Shown here: in pieces, positions 9,066 to 17,804 of the stretch
Position numbering within the stretch: position 1 is the first letter of the stretch
Layout: each line of letters begins with the position of its first letter
NCBI GenBank assembly: GCA_943787405.1
Contig: CALSMH010000008.1
Span: 1 to 43,166, forward strand
Length of the DNA stretch: 43,166 bases
Reading direction: 5' to 3'
Origin: an uncultured Nitrosomonadaceae bacterium
Lineage (GTDB): Bacteria > Pseudomonadota > Gammaproteobacteria > Burkholderiales > Nitrosomonadaceae
Program-made: the position numbers and the translations under genes
The notes under the pieces: generated by a model
Databases searched by the model: none
Told to the model about the DNA's origin: nothing
The model's input: the letters and a program-made list of their open reading frames with translations, nothing else

Positions 9066-9548
9066 ATGAAACTATTAACTCGCAAATTATTATTAAAATC
9101 CATGCTGGCTGTTTCCTTATGTGGAATGATTTCTTATGCTGCTGCAACCAAAATTGAAGTCTATAAAAGTCCGAAATGTAAATGCTGTGCAAAATGGGTT
9201 GACCATATGCGTGCCAATGGTTTTACTGTAGAGACTAAGAACATAGGAAATAAGGAGGCAAGAAAACGTGCTGGCATTAGACCGTCACTTGGGTCATGCC
9301 ATACATCTCTTGTTGAGGGTTATGCTATTGAAGGTCATGTGCCTGCAAATGACATTAAAAAGCTCCTTAAAGAACGTCCTAGTGCTATCGGACTTGCAGC
9401 TCCCGGAATGCCAAAAGGATCTCCAGGCATGGAGAGTTCTCGCCCAAATCCCTATAACGTACTTTTAATTAATAAAGAAGGAAGTGTGAGTGTATATAAC
9501 AGGCACCTTCCATCTGATAAAAATAAATCAGTAATGAGGCTTAAATGA
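9066..9548 (+). CDS. Secreted DUF411-family metal-binding protein
   Basis: 160-residue protein with an N-terminal signal peptide (charged MKLLTRK, then a hydrophobic stretch ending near AAA at about residue 27), so it is periplasmic. The DUF411 domain follows, with its cysteine cluster KCKCC (Cys38, Cys40, Cys41) and a further Cys78 in LGSCHT. The conserved segments EGYAIEGHVPA and GLAAPGMPKGSPGME are typical of the family. DUF411 proteins are usually found beside copper-resistance genes and are thought to bind copper; no reaction is established. AAGGA lies upstream of the ATG. The last four bases overlap the cytochrome gene start (ATGA), so the two are probably translated together. Confidence 0.88.
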   Translation: MKLLTRKLLLKSMLAVSLCGMISYAAATKIEVYKSPKCKCCAKWVDHMRANGFTVETKNIGNKEARKRAGIRPSLGSCHTSLVEGYAIEGHVPANDIKKLLKERPSAIGLAAPGMPKGSPGMESSRPNPYNVLLINKEGSVSVYNRHLPSDKNKSVMRLK

Positions 9549-10111
9549 ATATTGAAAAATCTTTAAATAAATTCGATGATTACTATCATAATTTTTTGCT
9601 AGGTATAGCATCTGTATTACTTATCATGCCTATACCGTCATTAGCTAAACCTATATCATCACCAGCCACGGCCGAAACAGTGCCATCTAAAACTGCAGAT
9701 AAACCAAAGCAAAAATTAAAGAATGCAGTAATCGTACGCAAATTAGATTCAGAAAAAGTTCAGCGTGGGAAAATTGTCTATCAGACAAACTGCGCAAACT
9801 GCCATGGTCAGAATGGCGAATCTAAGCCTGGCTGGCGTAAGAAGGGTCCGGATGGCAAATATCCTCCACCGCCTTTAAATGGTGACGCCCACACTTGGCA
9901 TCACTCAACAGATACGCTAACAAAAACAATTCGAGAAGGTAGCCCACCAGAAATCGGGAACATGCCTGGATGGGGTAATAAATTAACAGATGAAGAGATT
10001 GATGATGTGATAGTCTGGATTACATCAATTTGGCCAGCTGAAATATATGGTATTTGGTACAAGGAAATAGAACGAAAAAGCCAAGAAAAGAAAGAACATA
10101 AGCTAGACTAG
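9545..10111 (+). CDS. Class I c-type cytochrome, coupled to the DUF411 protein
   Basis: 188-residue protein. A hydrophobic segment at about residues 16-34 serves as signal or membrane anchor. A Lys/Pro-rich linker and a single haem-binding domain follow: Cys83, Cys86 and His87 (CANCH) with probable axial Met140 in GNMPGW. Within the domain is HTWHH, a cluster of histidines that could bind extra metal. The C terminus is charged (Lys/Glu-rich). Its start overlaps the DUF411 stop by four bases. The pairing suggests that the cytochrome takes electrons from, or gives them to, a periplasmic copper-handling step. That role is an inference. A strong hairpin follows. Confidence 0.88.
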   Translation: MNIEKSLNKFDDYYHNFLLGIASVLLIMPIPSLAKPISSPATAETVPSKTADKPKQKLKNAVIVRKLDSEKVQRGKIVYQTNCANCHGQNGESKPGWRKKGPDGKYPPPPLNGDAHTWHHSTDTLTKTIREGSPPEIGNMPGWGNKLTDEEIDDVIVWITSIWPAEIYGIWYKEIERKSQEKKEHKLD

Positions 10112-10152
10112 AAACCAATATACCTGAAGCTCTAGTAAATTCTTTATCACCA

Positions 10153-10180
10153 GATTGGTACAGCCATAGCTGTACCAATC
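10153..10180. terminator. Strong hairpin between cytochrome and rplS, probable two-way terminator
   Basis: GATTGGTACAGC and GCTGTACCAATC form a perfect 12-bp stem with loop CATA. It lies between the convergent cytochrome (plus) and rplS (minus) genes and probably ends both transcripts, though neither side has a long T run. Confidence 0.65.
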
Positions 10181-10208
10181 AATTTAAACCTTCTTCTAAA
10201 CTTTAGAC

Positions 10209-10661
10209 CTACTCTTCTTTCTTCACTTCTTTCTTCACTTCTTTCTTCACTTCTTTCTTCACTTCTTTCTTTACTTCTTTCTTTACTTCTTTCTTAGCAA
10301 TTGACCGAGCAGGAAGTTTTTCTTTTATTCTCGCCGATTTTCCAGAGCGACCTCTGAGGTAATACAACTTTGCACGACGCACATCTCCACGACGTTTAAT
10401 CTCTATACTATTAATTAATGGAGAATATGTCTGAAAAGTACGCTCCACTCCTTCGCCGTTAGATATTTTTCGCACAGTAAAAGCAGAGTTAAGGCCCAGA
10501 TTCCGTTTGGATATTACTACTCCCTCATAGGCTTGAATACGGCTACGTTCTCCTTCAACCACTTTTACATTAACAACAACAGTGTCACCAGAAGAAAAAT
10601 CTGGTATGTCCTTATTTAATCGTTTAATTTCTTCTGTTTCTAATTGCTCAATCAGATTCAT
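10209..10661 (-). CDS. rplS: Ribosomal protein bL19 with a KKEV-repeat tail
   Basis: Large-subunit protein at the 30S-50S interface. Residues 1-115 are a normal bL19: [20 protein letters not shown], the [14 protein letters not shown] strand, and [25 protein letters not shown]. The family is usually about 115-120 residues long. Here a 28-residue tail of six KKEV units and a final KKEE extends it to 150. The tail is encoded by a near-perfect 12-base tandem repeat. It should be highly charged and helical or disordered. The gene is last in the minus-strand operon rpsP-rimM-trmD-rplS, three bases after trmD. Confidence 0.95.
   Translation of the reverse strand: MNLIEQLETEEIKRLNKDIPDFSSGDTVVVNVKVVEGERSRIQAYEGVVISKRNLGLNSAFTVRKISNGEGVERTFQTYSPLINSIEIKRRGDVRRAKLYYLRGRSGKSARIKEKLPARSIAKKEVKKEVKKEVKKEVKKEVKKEVKKEE
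10212..10295 (-). repeat. 12-base tandem repeat encoding (KKEV)n at the 3' end of rplS
   Basis: Seven back-to-back 12-base units, in frame. On the minus strand each reads AAG AAA GAA GTx. Four of the Val codons are GTG and two are GTA, and the last unit ends GAG instead. All units keep the reading frame, so copy-number change would alter tail length without breaking the protein. Confidence 0.93.
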
Positions 10662-10663
10662 TT

Positions 10664-11461
10664 CTACTCCTTCCTTTGATTCATTTTTTTCTTATTAGCT
10701 TCATAAGCTATCTTAAATTCTTCCAATAACTCCTTTTCCTCAGTATTCAGGCCTTGCTCAATTTTCAGCCCTAATAAATCTGGGCGCTTAAGCCAAGTTC
10801 TACCTAGTGCCTGCTGTAGACGCCAACGTCTGATTTTATCATGATCCCCCGACATCAATGTTTCCGGTACGATATCCCCCTGATAAAGCTCAGGGCGAGT
10901 ATAGTGCGGAAAATCTAATAACCCATCTACAAATGAATCTTGCTCTGCTGATTCAGGATCACCTAAAACACCTGGTATTTGTCTAGCTAAACAGTCAATT
11001 AATACCATCGCAGGAAGCTCTCCACCAGAAAGCACATAATCCCCAATGGAAATTTCATCTTCCACATGCTTCTTTATCAAACGCTCATCTATACCTTCAT
11101 AACGACCAGAAATCAGTATTAGCCCCGACAATTGCCCAAGTTCCTTCACTAATTTATGGTCAAGGGTCCTCCCTTGAGGAGAAAGGCAAACCACTCTCAT
11201 CCCGCTAACCCCGCATGCTAGCTGCCTTGCTTTAGCTGCTGTAACCGCTTTTTCCAATGGTTCAGCTAGCATCACCATACCAGGACCGCCTCCATAAGGA
11301 CGATCATCTACTGTACGGTGAATATTTTCAGTGAAATCACGTGGATTCCATGTATGCAAATTGTAAATCTTATTCTTCTCTGCACGGCCAGTTACGCCAT
11401 GCTTTGTTATAGAGTCAAACATTTCTGGAAACAAGGTAATGACGTCAAATTCAAATGCCAT
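10664..11461 (-). CDS. trmD: tRNA (guanine-37-N1)-methyltransferase
   Basis: Methylates G37 of tRNAs reading CNN, GGG-type and related codons, which prevents +1 frameshifting. The start chosen is the ATG at 11461 ([16 protein letters not shown]), which fits the family and falls 14 bases after the rimM stop. A TTG 11 codons earlier would overlap rimM. The protein has 265 residues. Deep-trefoil-knot SAM site segments are present: [22 protein letters not shown] and [14 protein letters not shown]. The C-terminal domain has [13 protein letters not shown]. Middle gene of rpsP-rimM-trmD-rplS. Confidence 0.97.
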   Translation of the reverse strand: MAFEFDVITLFPEMFDSITKHGVTGRAEKNKIYNLHTWNPRDFTENIHRTVDDRPYGGGPGMVMLAEPLEKAVTAAKARQLACGVSGMRVVCLSPQGRTLDHKLVKELGQLSGLILISGRYEGIDERLIKKHVEDEISIGDYVLSGGELPAMVLIDCLARQIPGVLGDPESAEQDSFVDGLLDFPHYTRPELYQGDIVPETLMSGDHDKIRRWRLQQALGRTWLKRPDLLGLKIEQGLNTEEKELLEEFKIAYEANKKKMNQRKE

Positions 11462-11475
11462 AGTCCGTTCCAGTA

Positions 11476-12063
11476 TTAATAGTCCGACCCCCAATCTACA
11501 ATAATCTGGTGAGTCCCTATATCCACTTTCACAATTACTTTATTGATAAAGGGAATCAATCTTTCACGTTCACGTTCACCTTCTTTTAAATTCTGAACTT
11601 GCAGGATATCATTAGATGAGGCAATTATTCCAACCACACTACCGAGCTCTTCATCCTGAAGATTAACTACTTTCAGCCCAACAAGATCTTCCCAGTAATA
11701 ACCCTCTTCACCGCTATCTGACAATACTGGTAAATTATTTCGCGGAATTGCAATCAGCGTATTTTTCAGTTTCATGGCCGCAGTACGATCAGTACATTGG
11801 TCCAATAAAGCAATTAATATCTTGGAGTGAGCATTACACTTGATAACCTTTATCTCATTCCATTCGCCATCATCATTACCAAGCCACCAAATAGGATAAC
11901 TAAGCAATCCATTCACAGACTCAGTGAATGGAAGTATCTTAACCCATCCATATACCCCAAAGGAACCAACAATCCGACCCATTACGGCCATAGGTTCAGA
12001 TGTTTTTATTTCCTTATCAGCTACTTGCTGTGACTTTCTGCTTTGCACCAAATTGCTTGACAA
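11476..12063 (-). CDS. rimM: 16S rRNA processing protein RimM
   Basis: Ribosome maturation factor that binds protein uS19 and helps mature the 30S head. The N-terminal RimM domain is recognised by [21 protein letters not shown] at about residues 28-48. The C-terminal PRC-barrel part is seen in [19 protein letters not shown] and [12 protein letters not shown]. As drawn, the gene begins at a TTG and overlaps rpsP by 47 bases. An ATG at 11991 would give a shorter protein starting MAVMGRIVG, which fits the domain boundary but has no obvious Shine-Dalgarno. The exact start is therefore open. Confidence 0.92.
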   Translation of the reverse strand: MSSNLVQSRKSQQVADKEIKTSEPMAVMGRIVGSFGVYGWVKILPFTESVNGLLSYPIWWLGNDDGEWNEIKVIKCNAHSKILIALLDQCTDRTAAMKLKNTLIAIPRNNLPVLSDSGEEGYYWEDLVGLKVVNLQDEELGSVVGIIASSNDILQVQNLKEGERERERLIPFINKVIVKVDIGTHQIIVDWGSDY

Positions 12064-12283
12064 GCCTTGTTACAGTATTAGATAACTGGGCGCCCTGTGA
12101 TTGCCAATAAGTAATCCGGTCAAGTTTCACACGCAACCCTTCTTCATCCTTTGATGCACTTGGATTATAAAAACCAATGCGTTCAATAAACTTACCATCA
12201 CGAGCATTACGTGAATCTGCTACCACCAAATTAAAAAACGGGCGTTTCTTGGCACCGCCTCGCGCTAGTCGAATTATGACCAT
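12017..12283 (-). CDS. rpsP: Ribosomal protein bS16
   Basis: Small-subunit protein needed for 30S assembly. The ATG at 12283 gives 88 residues starting [25 protein letters not shown] in two overlapping motifs, exactly where the family starts; the in-frame upstream extension is not conserved. GRDGKFIE-like (here [15 protein letters not shown]) and [13 protein letters not shown] follow. First gene of the rpsP-rimM-trmD-rplS operon. A minus-strand TATACT about 105 bases upstream (plus 12389-12394) is a weak promoter candidate. Confidence 0.97.
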   Translation of the reverse strand: MVIIRLARGGAKKRPFFNLVVADSRNARDGKFIERIGFYNPSASKDEEGLRVKLDRITYWQSQGAQLSNTVTRLVKQFGAKQKVTASS

Positions 12284-12436
12284 ATTTGAATCGCCTATAA
12301 GAAGCTTAATCAGAAAAATGTGTGATTTTACGGCAATTTTCCCCATTTAAGCAAGTAAAATACCTTTCTTGGTAAGAAAAAAGATCAGAGTATAAATTTC
12401 AGAATGGCTCTTATCTTTATAAATAATTCTTATTAT

Positions 12437-15196
12437 TTAGTGTGCGCCTCCCCAATTTTCTCCCACCCCCAATTCTACAAGAAGCGGTACATCTAGTTTT
12501 ACTGCGCTTCCCATAAGTGAAGGCAAGGCTGTTTTTATTAATTCCACCTCCCCCTCAGGGACTTCTAGCACCAATTCATCATGAACCTGCATAATAAGCT
12601 TAGCTTTTAATTTATCTCTTAACAACCAATCACTTACCGAAATCATCGCAAATTTGATAATGTCTGCTGCTGTACCTTGCATTGGCGCATTAATTGCAGC
12701 GCGCTCAGCTGCTTGCCTACGATTACCATTAGGACTATTAATTTCTGGCAACCATAATCTGCGACCAAATGCGGTTTCTACATAGCCCGCTTTTTTAGCT
12801 TCTTCTCGTGTACATTCCATATAGTCTGCCACCCCTGGGTAACGAGCAAAATAGCGATCCATAAAGGCACGAGCAGCACTCCTCTCAATGCCTAGCTGTG
12901 AAGCAAGGCCAAATTCGGACATCCCATATATCAGCCCAAAATTAATAATCTTGGCGTAGCGACGCTGTTCACTATCTACTGCATCTAGTGACACACCAAA
13001 TACTTCTGCGGCAGTGGCGCGATGAATGTCTGCTCCCTGCGCAAATGCTTCAAGCAATCCCTTATCTTTTGAGATATGGGCCATAATACGTAGCTCAATT
13101 TGCGAATAATCAGCAGAGATAATGTAATTCCCTTGTGCGGCAATAAATGCCTCACGAATACGGCGTCCTTCGGCAGCCCGTATTGGAATATTTTGCAAAT
13201 TAGGCTCATTGCTGGACAATCGGCCAGTTACAGCAACTGCCTGAGAATAATTAGTATGTACTCTTCCAGAAGCAGCATTTACCATGCGAGGAAGTTTGTC
13301 TGTATAAGTTGATTTAAGCTTAGCAAGGCTACGATAATCAAGCAATATTTTTGGTAACGGATAATCCAATGCAAGTTTCTGTAGTGCGGCCTCATTCGTA
13401 GAAGGAACCCCACTTGGGGTCTTCTTTACTATGGGAAGCTTGAGTTGAGTAAATAATATCTCCTGGATCTGTTTGGGCGAATTTAAATTAAAGGGCTGCC
13501 CGGAAATTAAGAACGCATCTTCCTCAAGTGACAGCATCTTCTCACCGAGTTCTCTACTCTGGATCTCTAGCATATTTATATCCAATAAAACGCCATTATT
13601 CTCCATCTCAAATAATACCTCTAATACTGGCATCTCGAGCGAACGATAAATATTATCTAACCTAGAATTGCACATAATCTGTGGATACAGATGCTGATGC
13701 AGACGAAGCGTAATATCGGCATCCTCCGCTGCATATTTCGTAGCGATTCCTATATCAACCTGATCAAAATTGATTCTGCTAATACCCTTTCCAGTAACCT
13801 CATCGTAAGTGATGGTTTTGATATCAAGATGCCGTAGCGCAAGGTTGTCCATATTATGTGGGCGATGTGACTCTAATACATAAGATTGCAATAACGTATC
13901 ATGCATGATGCCCCTAAAATCTATGCCATGATTCGCAAAAATGTGTTTATCGTACTTTAGATTCTGCCCCAATTTGGGCTTACTAGGATCTTCTAACCAG
14001 GGTCTAAGTTTCTCAAGTACATAGCCTACCTCCATCTGTACAGGAGCTCCAGTATAACAATGAGCTAATGGTAAATAAGCTGCGTGATGTGATTTGACAG
14101 AAAATGATATACCAACAAGTTTTGCTTTCATAGAATCTAGTCCGGTAGTTTCTGTATCAATGGAAACTAAAGATGATTCTTTGATGCGTTCAATCCATTC
14201 CTCCAACTGAGACTTAGATAATATAGTTTGATAATCTGTGCTTAAGTCTTCAACAATACTTTTCTGATCTACATCTATCTCTTGATCATCTTTTATAGAC
14301 TGTGTGGCATTTGCTCCCAAAGAACTCGAGCTCTTCAAATCCAGGCTTGTATCTTTTTGTAATTCACGTAGCCAAGTATTAAAATCCAGCCGCTCATAAA
14401 GCTCAAATAATTTTTTTGTATCCTGCGGCTTCAATTCAAGATCTTTTACACGAACTGGCAAAACTACGTCACATTTAATAGTAAGTAACCCACGTGCTTT
14501 CTCCAGCCATTCGAGTGTATTACGTAAATTTTCTCCGACTACACCATCGATATCTTTAGCATGCACTATAAGATTATCTATTGTGCCATAACGTTTAAGC
14601 CATTTTACTGCCGTCTTGGGACCCACCTTATCCACGCCAGGAACGTTATCTGCTTTGTCACCTACCAGTGTCAGATAGTCAAGTATTCTTTCAGGTTCAA
14701 CACCAAATTTGGTGAGCACACCAGCCTCATCAAGAACTTCGTTGTTCATGGTATTTATCAAGGTTGTCTGTTTATTTACTAATTGTGCAATATCCTTGTC
14801 ACCAGTAGAAATAATACATTGCATCATTTCTTGCTCGGCTTGCTTTGCTAATGTACCGATGACATCATCTGCCTCTACTCCTTCAATTATCAGCATCGGC
14901 CAACCTAGGGCACGTATGCATTCATGAAGAGGTATAATCTGTGCCACAAGATTGTCTGGCATAGGTGGACGGTGCGCTTTGTATTCTGGGTACAGATGAT
15001 CACGAAAAGTCTTTCCTTTTGCATCAAATACACACGCGCTATAATCAGCCTGATAATCATTATGTAAACGACGTAGCATATTAATTACGCCTTTGATAGC
15101 TCCAGTTGGTTCGTCACGGCGATTTCGTAAATCAGGTAAAGCATGAAAAGCGCGATACAGGTATGATGAACCATCAATTAACAACAGAGTTTTCAT
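12437..15196 (-). CDS. polA: DNA polymerase I
   Basis: Repair and Okazaki-fragment polymerase, 919 residues. The N-terminal 5'-nuclease domain opens MKTLLLIDGSSYLYRAFHAL and includes STGDKDIAQLV and GDKADNVPGVDKVGPKTA. The 3'-5' proofreading domain has an intact exo I motif, SIDTETTGLDS, near residue 350. The polymerase domain has motif A (SADYSQIELRIMAHIS), motif B (RRYAKIINFGLIYGMS) and motif C (MQVHDELVLEVPEGE). All three activities look functional. It is divergent from the reading frame at 15219, with only 22 bases between the start codons. Confidence 0.98.
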   Translation of the reverse strand: MKTLLLIDGSSYLYRAFHALPDLRNRRDEPTGAIKGVINMLRRLHNDYQADYSACVFDAKGKTFRDHLYPEYKAHRPPMPDNLVAQIIPLHECIRALGWPMLIIEGVEADDVIGTLAKQAEQEMMQCIISTGDKDIAQLVNKQTTLINTMNNEVLDEAGVLTKFGVEPERILDYLTLVGDKADNVPGVDKVGPKTAVKWLKRYGTIDNLIVHAKDIDGVVGENLRNTLEWLEKARGLLTIKCDVVLPVRVKDLELKPQDTKKLFELYERLDFNTWLRELQKDTSLDLKSSSSLGANATQSIKDDQEIDVDQKSIVEDLSTDYQTILSKSQLEEWIERIKESSLVSIDTETTGLDSMKAKLVGISFSVKSHHAAYLPLAHCYTGAPVQMEVGYVLEKLRPWLEDPSKPKLGQNLKYDKHIFANHGIDFRGIMHDTLLQSYVLESHRPHNMDNLALRHLDIKTITYDEVTGKGISRINFDQVDIGIATKYAAEDADITLRLHQHLYPQIMCNSRLDNIYRSLEMPVLEVLFEMENNGVLLDINMLEIQSRELGEKMLSLEEDAFLISGQPFNLNSPKQIQEILFTQLKLPIVKKTPSGVPSTNEAALQKLALDYPLPKILLDYRSLAKLKSTYTDKLPRMVNAASGRVHTNYSQAVAVTGRLSSNEPNLQNIPIRAAEGRRIREAFIAAQGNYIISADYSQIELRIMAHISKDKGLLEAFAQGADIHRATAAEVFGVSLDAVDSEQRRYAKIINFGLIYGMSEFGLASQLGIERSAARAFMDRYFARYPGVADYMECTREEAKKAGYVETAFGRRLWLPEINSPNGNRRQAAERAAINAPMQGTAADIIKFAMISVSDWLLRDKLKAKLIMQVHDELVLEVPEGEVELIKTALPSLMGSAVKLDVPLLVELGVGENWGGAH

Positions 15197-15218
15197 AAGA
15201 TTTTTTTAAACATTATTT

Positions 15219-15551
15219 ATGCTTTGGCAAAATAAATCACTTAATAACATAGCAGCTGACCACTTAGATAATAACTGGTCTAGGCAAGAGTCGCGGTATA
15301 TTTTAAGGATTATGGCAGAGTTTGTTGAAGTAGTAGAGCGCTTGAGCTACATTAAACCTGATGTTAATATTTTCAGCAGTGCGCGTACTCTCACCAACTA
15401 CCAATACTATGGACTAGAAGAACAAATTACGCTGCAATTGTCTGATGCAGATTTTTCAGCAAACTTAGGTGGTGGCCCTAGTGCTATGGAAGCAACGAAC
15501 AAAGTAACATATTCAGAAGAATCAACTGGTATTGGCCTGAAAATCCAGTTA
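15219..15551 (+). pseudogene. N-terminal remnant of a LOG-family (TIGR00730) Rossmann-fold protein
   Basis: Residues 1-111 of the reading frame at 15219-15899 resemble the start of LOG-type nucleotide-binding proteins (cytokinin phosphoribohydrolase fold). The order is RIMAEFVEVVERL, VNIFSSARTL (family: IFGSAR), LGGGPSAMEATNK (family: GGGPGIMEAANKG) and GIGLKIQL (family: SVGLNIQL). The match stops there. The second half, including the family's catalytic PGGFGTLDE motif, is absent. Some key glycines are changed. No Shine-Dalgarno precedes the ATG. I read it as a truncated, decaying gene, not an active enzyme. Confidence 0.75.
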
Positions 15552-15899
15552 TGGACCACCATTCATCTAATTCTTCTTATGCTACTACTAATTTTTGCAG
15601 CTCCAGTAACTGCGCAGGAATTGGTGCCGCTGCAACCACCCGATCTACCTCAATTACAACCTGAGCCACTTGAAACAGAAGATCCTCTTTTAGAAGAGCC
15701 CCTTGTTATCATCAGAAAACGTGGGGAAGATAAAGTTGAAGAATATCGAATAGATGGAAGAATAGAAGTGATCAAAGTAACTCCCCTCATTGGCTTCCCA
15801 TATTATTTATATGATGATACTGGAGATGCATCATACATCAGTGACGGTGTACTTGATGATGGAGTCCGCCCACCAATGTGGTCAATATTTACGTTCTAA
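15219..15899 (+). CDS. Chimeric reading frame: LOG remnant fused to a DUF2782 protein
   Basis: One open frame of 226 residues made of two unrelated parts. Residues 1-111 are the LOG-family remnant. From about residue 112 a hydrophobic signal-like segment (LILLMLLLIFAAPVTAQ) leads into a Pro/Glu/Leu-rich stretch. A DUF2782-type domain follows (VIIRKRGEDKVEEYRIDG, IEVIKVTPLIGFPYYLYDD, PPMWSIFTF), as normally found alone, about 100-120 residues long, beside thrB in betaproteobacteria. An internal ATG at 15579 (codon 121) could start a 106-residue DUF2782 protein, but it lacks a charged signal-peptide start and a ribosome site. Whether a chimera or the short form is made cannot be told from sequence. 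The function of DUF2782 is unknown. Confidence 0.75.
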   Translation: MLWQNKSLNNIAADHLDNNWSRQESRYILRIMAEFVEVVERLSYIKPDVNIFSSARTLTNYQYYGLEEQITLQLSDADFSANLGGGPSAMEATNKVTYSEESTGIGLKIQLWTTIHLILLMLLLIFAAPVTAQELVPLQPPDLPQLQPEPLETEDPLLEEPLVIIRKRGEDKVEEYRIDGRIEVIKVTPLIGFPYYLYDDTGDASYISDGVLDDGVRPPMWSIFTF

Positions 15900-15966
15900 A
15901 TTTTACAAACAATAGGAAAGAATAGCTTACCGCTTAATTTCCATATCTTTATATACCTCCTAACTT

Positions 15967-16917
15967 ATGTCTGTCTTCACCACCGTAACTCAAAATCAAC
16001 TTTCTACTTGGCTCAAAGGCTATTCCATAGGAACGCTAATAGATTTTCAGGGTATATCCTCAGGCATTGAGAACACAAATTATTTTGTCACAACTTCACA
16101 TGGCAAATATATTCTTACGCTCTTTGAGAAGCTTTCTTTCTCTGAACTGCCCTACTATCTTAATCTTATGATGCATCTTTCAAGTCATGGCATCCCCTGT
16201 CCTAGCCCGATTAAGAATCTTGAAAATAGATTTCTTGGCGGCTTGAATGATAAACCAGCAAGCCTCGTTACCTATTTACCCGGAAGCCAAATTGAACATC
16301 CGGTTCCAGAGCAATGCGCGCACGTAGGGATGCTACTAGCAAAGATACATTTATCCGCCCTGTCTTTTCCTGAAAAAATGAATAACCCACGCGGCCCAAA
16401 ATGGCGAGAATCTATAGCACCAAAACTCATACCGTTGCTTCCGCTAGAAGACGCAACCCTTCTTGAGAAAGAACTACAGTTTCAATCACTGCACCAATTT
16501 AAAAATCTCCCGCAAGGTGTAATTCATGCAGATCTGTTTCGTGACAATATACTATTCAATAACGATACTATTGGTGGCGTAATAGACTTTTATTTCGCCT
16601 GTAACGATTCATTATTGTACGATCTTGCTATTGCAGCAAATGACTGGTGCATGGCTAAAAATGGGAAACTTAATGACGCTAATTTGTTATCCCTGCTTCG
16701 GGCGTATCATCACATACGTCCACTCACTTCTGATGAGAAAAATATCTGGCCCATAATGTTACGTGCCGGGGCACTTCGCTTCTGGATATCAAGGTTATAT
16801 GACTACCATTTACCACGGGAAGGAGAGATTACTCATGCTAAAAACCCGGCTCATTTTAAGCAAATACTACAAGGACATTTATTAACTCAGGCCAGACTGG
16901 CCGAAACCTGGGTTTAA
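15967..16917 (+). CDS. thrB: Homoserine kinase, aminoglycoside-phosphotransferase fold
   Basis: Phosphorylates homoserine with ATP in threonine synthesis. The 316-residue protein belongs to the APH/choline-kinase-like ThrB type, not the GHMP type. It begins MSVFTTVTQNQLSTWL. Motifs are GIENTNYFV in the N lobe, the catalytic loop VIHADLFRDNILF (Asp and Asn), and the metal-binding GGVIDFYFACNDSLLYDLA. It follows the DUF2782 reading frame by 67 bases on the same strand, the usual partner order. An imperfect hairpin lies in the gap after its stop. Confidence 0.95.
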   Translation: MSVFTTVTQNQLSTWLKGYSIGTLIDFQGISSGIENTNYFVTTSHGKYILTLFEKLSFSELPYYLNLMMHLSSHGIPCPSPIKNLENRFLGGLNDKPASLVTYLPGSQIEHPVPEQCAHVGMLLAKIHLSALSFPEKMNNPRGPKWRESIAPKLIPLLPLEDATLLEKELQFQSLHQFKNLPQGVIHADLFRDNILFNNDTIGGVIDFYFACNDSLLYDLAIAANDWCMAKNGKLNDANLLSLLRAYHHIRPLTSDEKNIWPIMLRAGALRFWISRLYDYHLPREGEITHAKNPAHFKQILQGHLLTQARLAETWV

Positions 16918-16926
16918 ACAAAGCTT

Positions 16927-16958
16927 AGTGGGTCAAGGTCAGATACTGACTTCCCGCT
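16927..16958 (+). other. Bulged hairpin between thrB and the BPSS1780-type gene
   Basis: AGTGGG and CCCGCT form the outer six pairs. AGGTCAG and CTGACTT form the inner seven, around loop ATA. A three-base bulge (TCA) interrupts the left arm, and two G-U pairs are included. No T run follows. The ribosome site (AGGAGA) of the next gene comes about ten bases later, so this may be a leader structure or a transcript-end stabiliser. Confidence 0.45.
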
Positions 16959-16983
16959 CCCGGCAAACAGGAGATACCAAGAA

Positions 16984-17775
16984 ATGAAAGTGAAACCGGT
17001 TGGAACAAAACAAGGATTACAATGGATTCTGAATGGCGTATACCAGTTCCGTCAGAACCCTCTAGTCTGGATTATACTTTGCGGCACATTGTATGCAATC
17101 ATCGCAACACTATCGGTTGCACTTGAATTATATGGCCTACTCGTATTCATAATATTATTTCCGAGTCTTCAGGCTGGGTTATGGACTGGTTGCAAAGCAC
17201 TTGAACAAAACGAAAAATTACAATTCTCTCATTTGTTTGCAGGATTCAAAATAAGCCCGGTTCCATTACTCACTTTGGGAGCAATTTCACTGGTAGGACA
17301 GCTGCTAATTTTTGGAATAATTTCAACAATTGCAGGTGACGTGGCAATGGATTATGTAATAGAAGGAGCAAGAACTAATGATGAAACCGAGGTGATTAAG
17401 GCATCTGATAATATGCTATCAGCCCTTATTGCTGGAGTAATACTTCATCTGCCACTTATCATGGCTGTTTGGTTTGCGCCATTGCTGATAATATTTGATA
17501 AGATGACCCCATATGCAGCCATGAGGTTAAGTTTTATTGCCTGCCTATCAAATCTCATACCCCTCCAGATTTTTATTACCTCTGCATTTTTACTGATAGT
17601 CATAGCTCTCTTGCCCTATATGTTATTTGGCCTTGTTTCTTTGAGCTTCGGACTGATAAATTTCGTCCTTATGCCAATACTTTATGCCTCAGTCTATGCG
17701 AGCTACAAAACCATATTTATTAACGAGGACCCTAGAGAAGGAACTCAGAAAATTCCCGCATCTGAGAATGAATAA
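16984..17775 (+). CDS. BPSS1780-family multi-pass membrane protein
   Basis: 263-residue hydrophobic protein with about six predicted membrane segments (near residues 25-45, 47-65, 92-115, 142-165, 190-215 and 218-240). The start MKVKPVGTKQGLQWILNGVYQFRQNP matches the family seen in many betaproteobacteria. The function is not known. The C-terminal tail is short, charged and cytoplasmic-looking. It has a clear AGGAG ribosome site and follows thrB by 66 bases. Its stop lies 29 bases from the converging stop of the helicase gene with no terminator hairpin visible between them. Confidence 0.8.
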   Translation: MKVKPVGTKQGLQWILNGVYQFRQNPLVWIILCGTLYAIIATLSVALELYGLLVFIILFPSLQAGLWTGCKALEQNEKLQFSHLFAGFKISPVPLLTLGAISLVGQLLIFGIISTIAGDVAMDYVIEGARTNDETEVIKASDNMLSALIAGVILHLPLIMAVWFAPLLIIFDKMTPYAAMRLSFIACLSNLIPLQIFITSAFLLIVIALLPYMLFGLVSLSFGLINFVLMPILYASVYASYKTIFINEDPREGTQKIPASENE

Positions 17776-17804
17776 TTTGACCAAAAATTAGTAAATTAAT
17801 GCAA

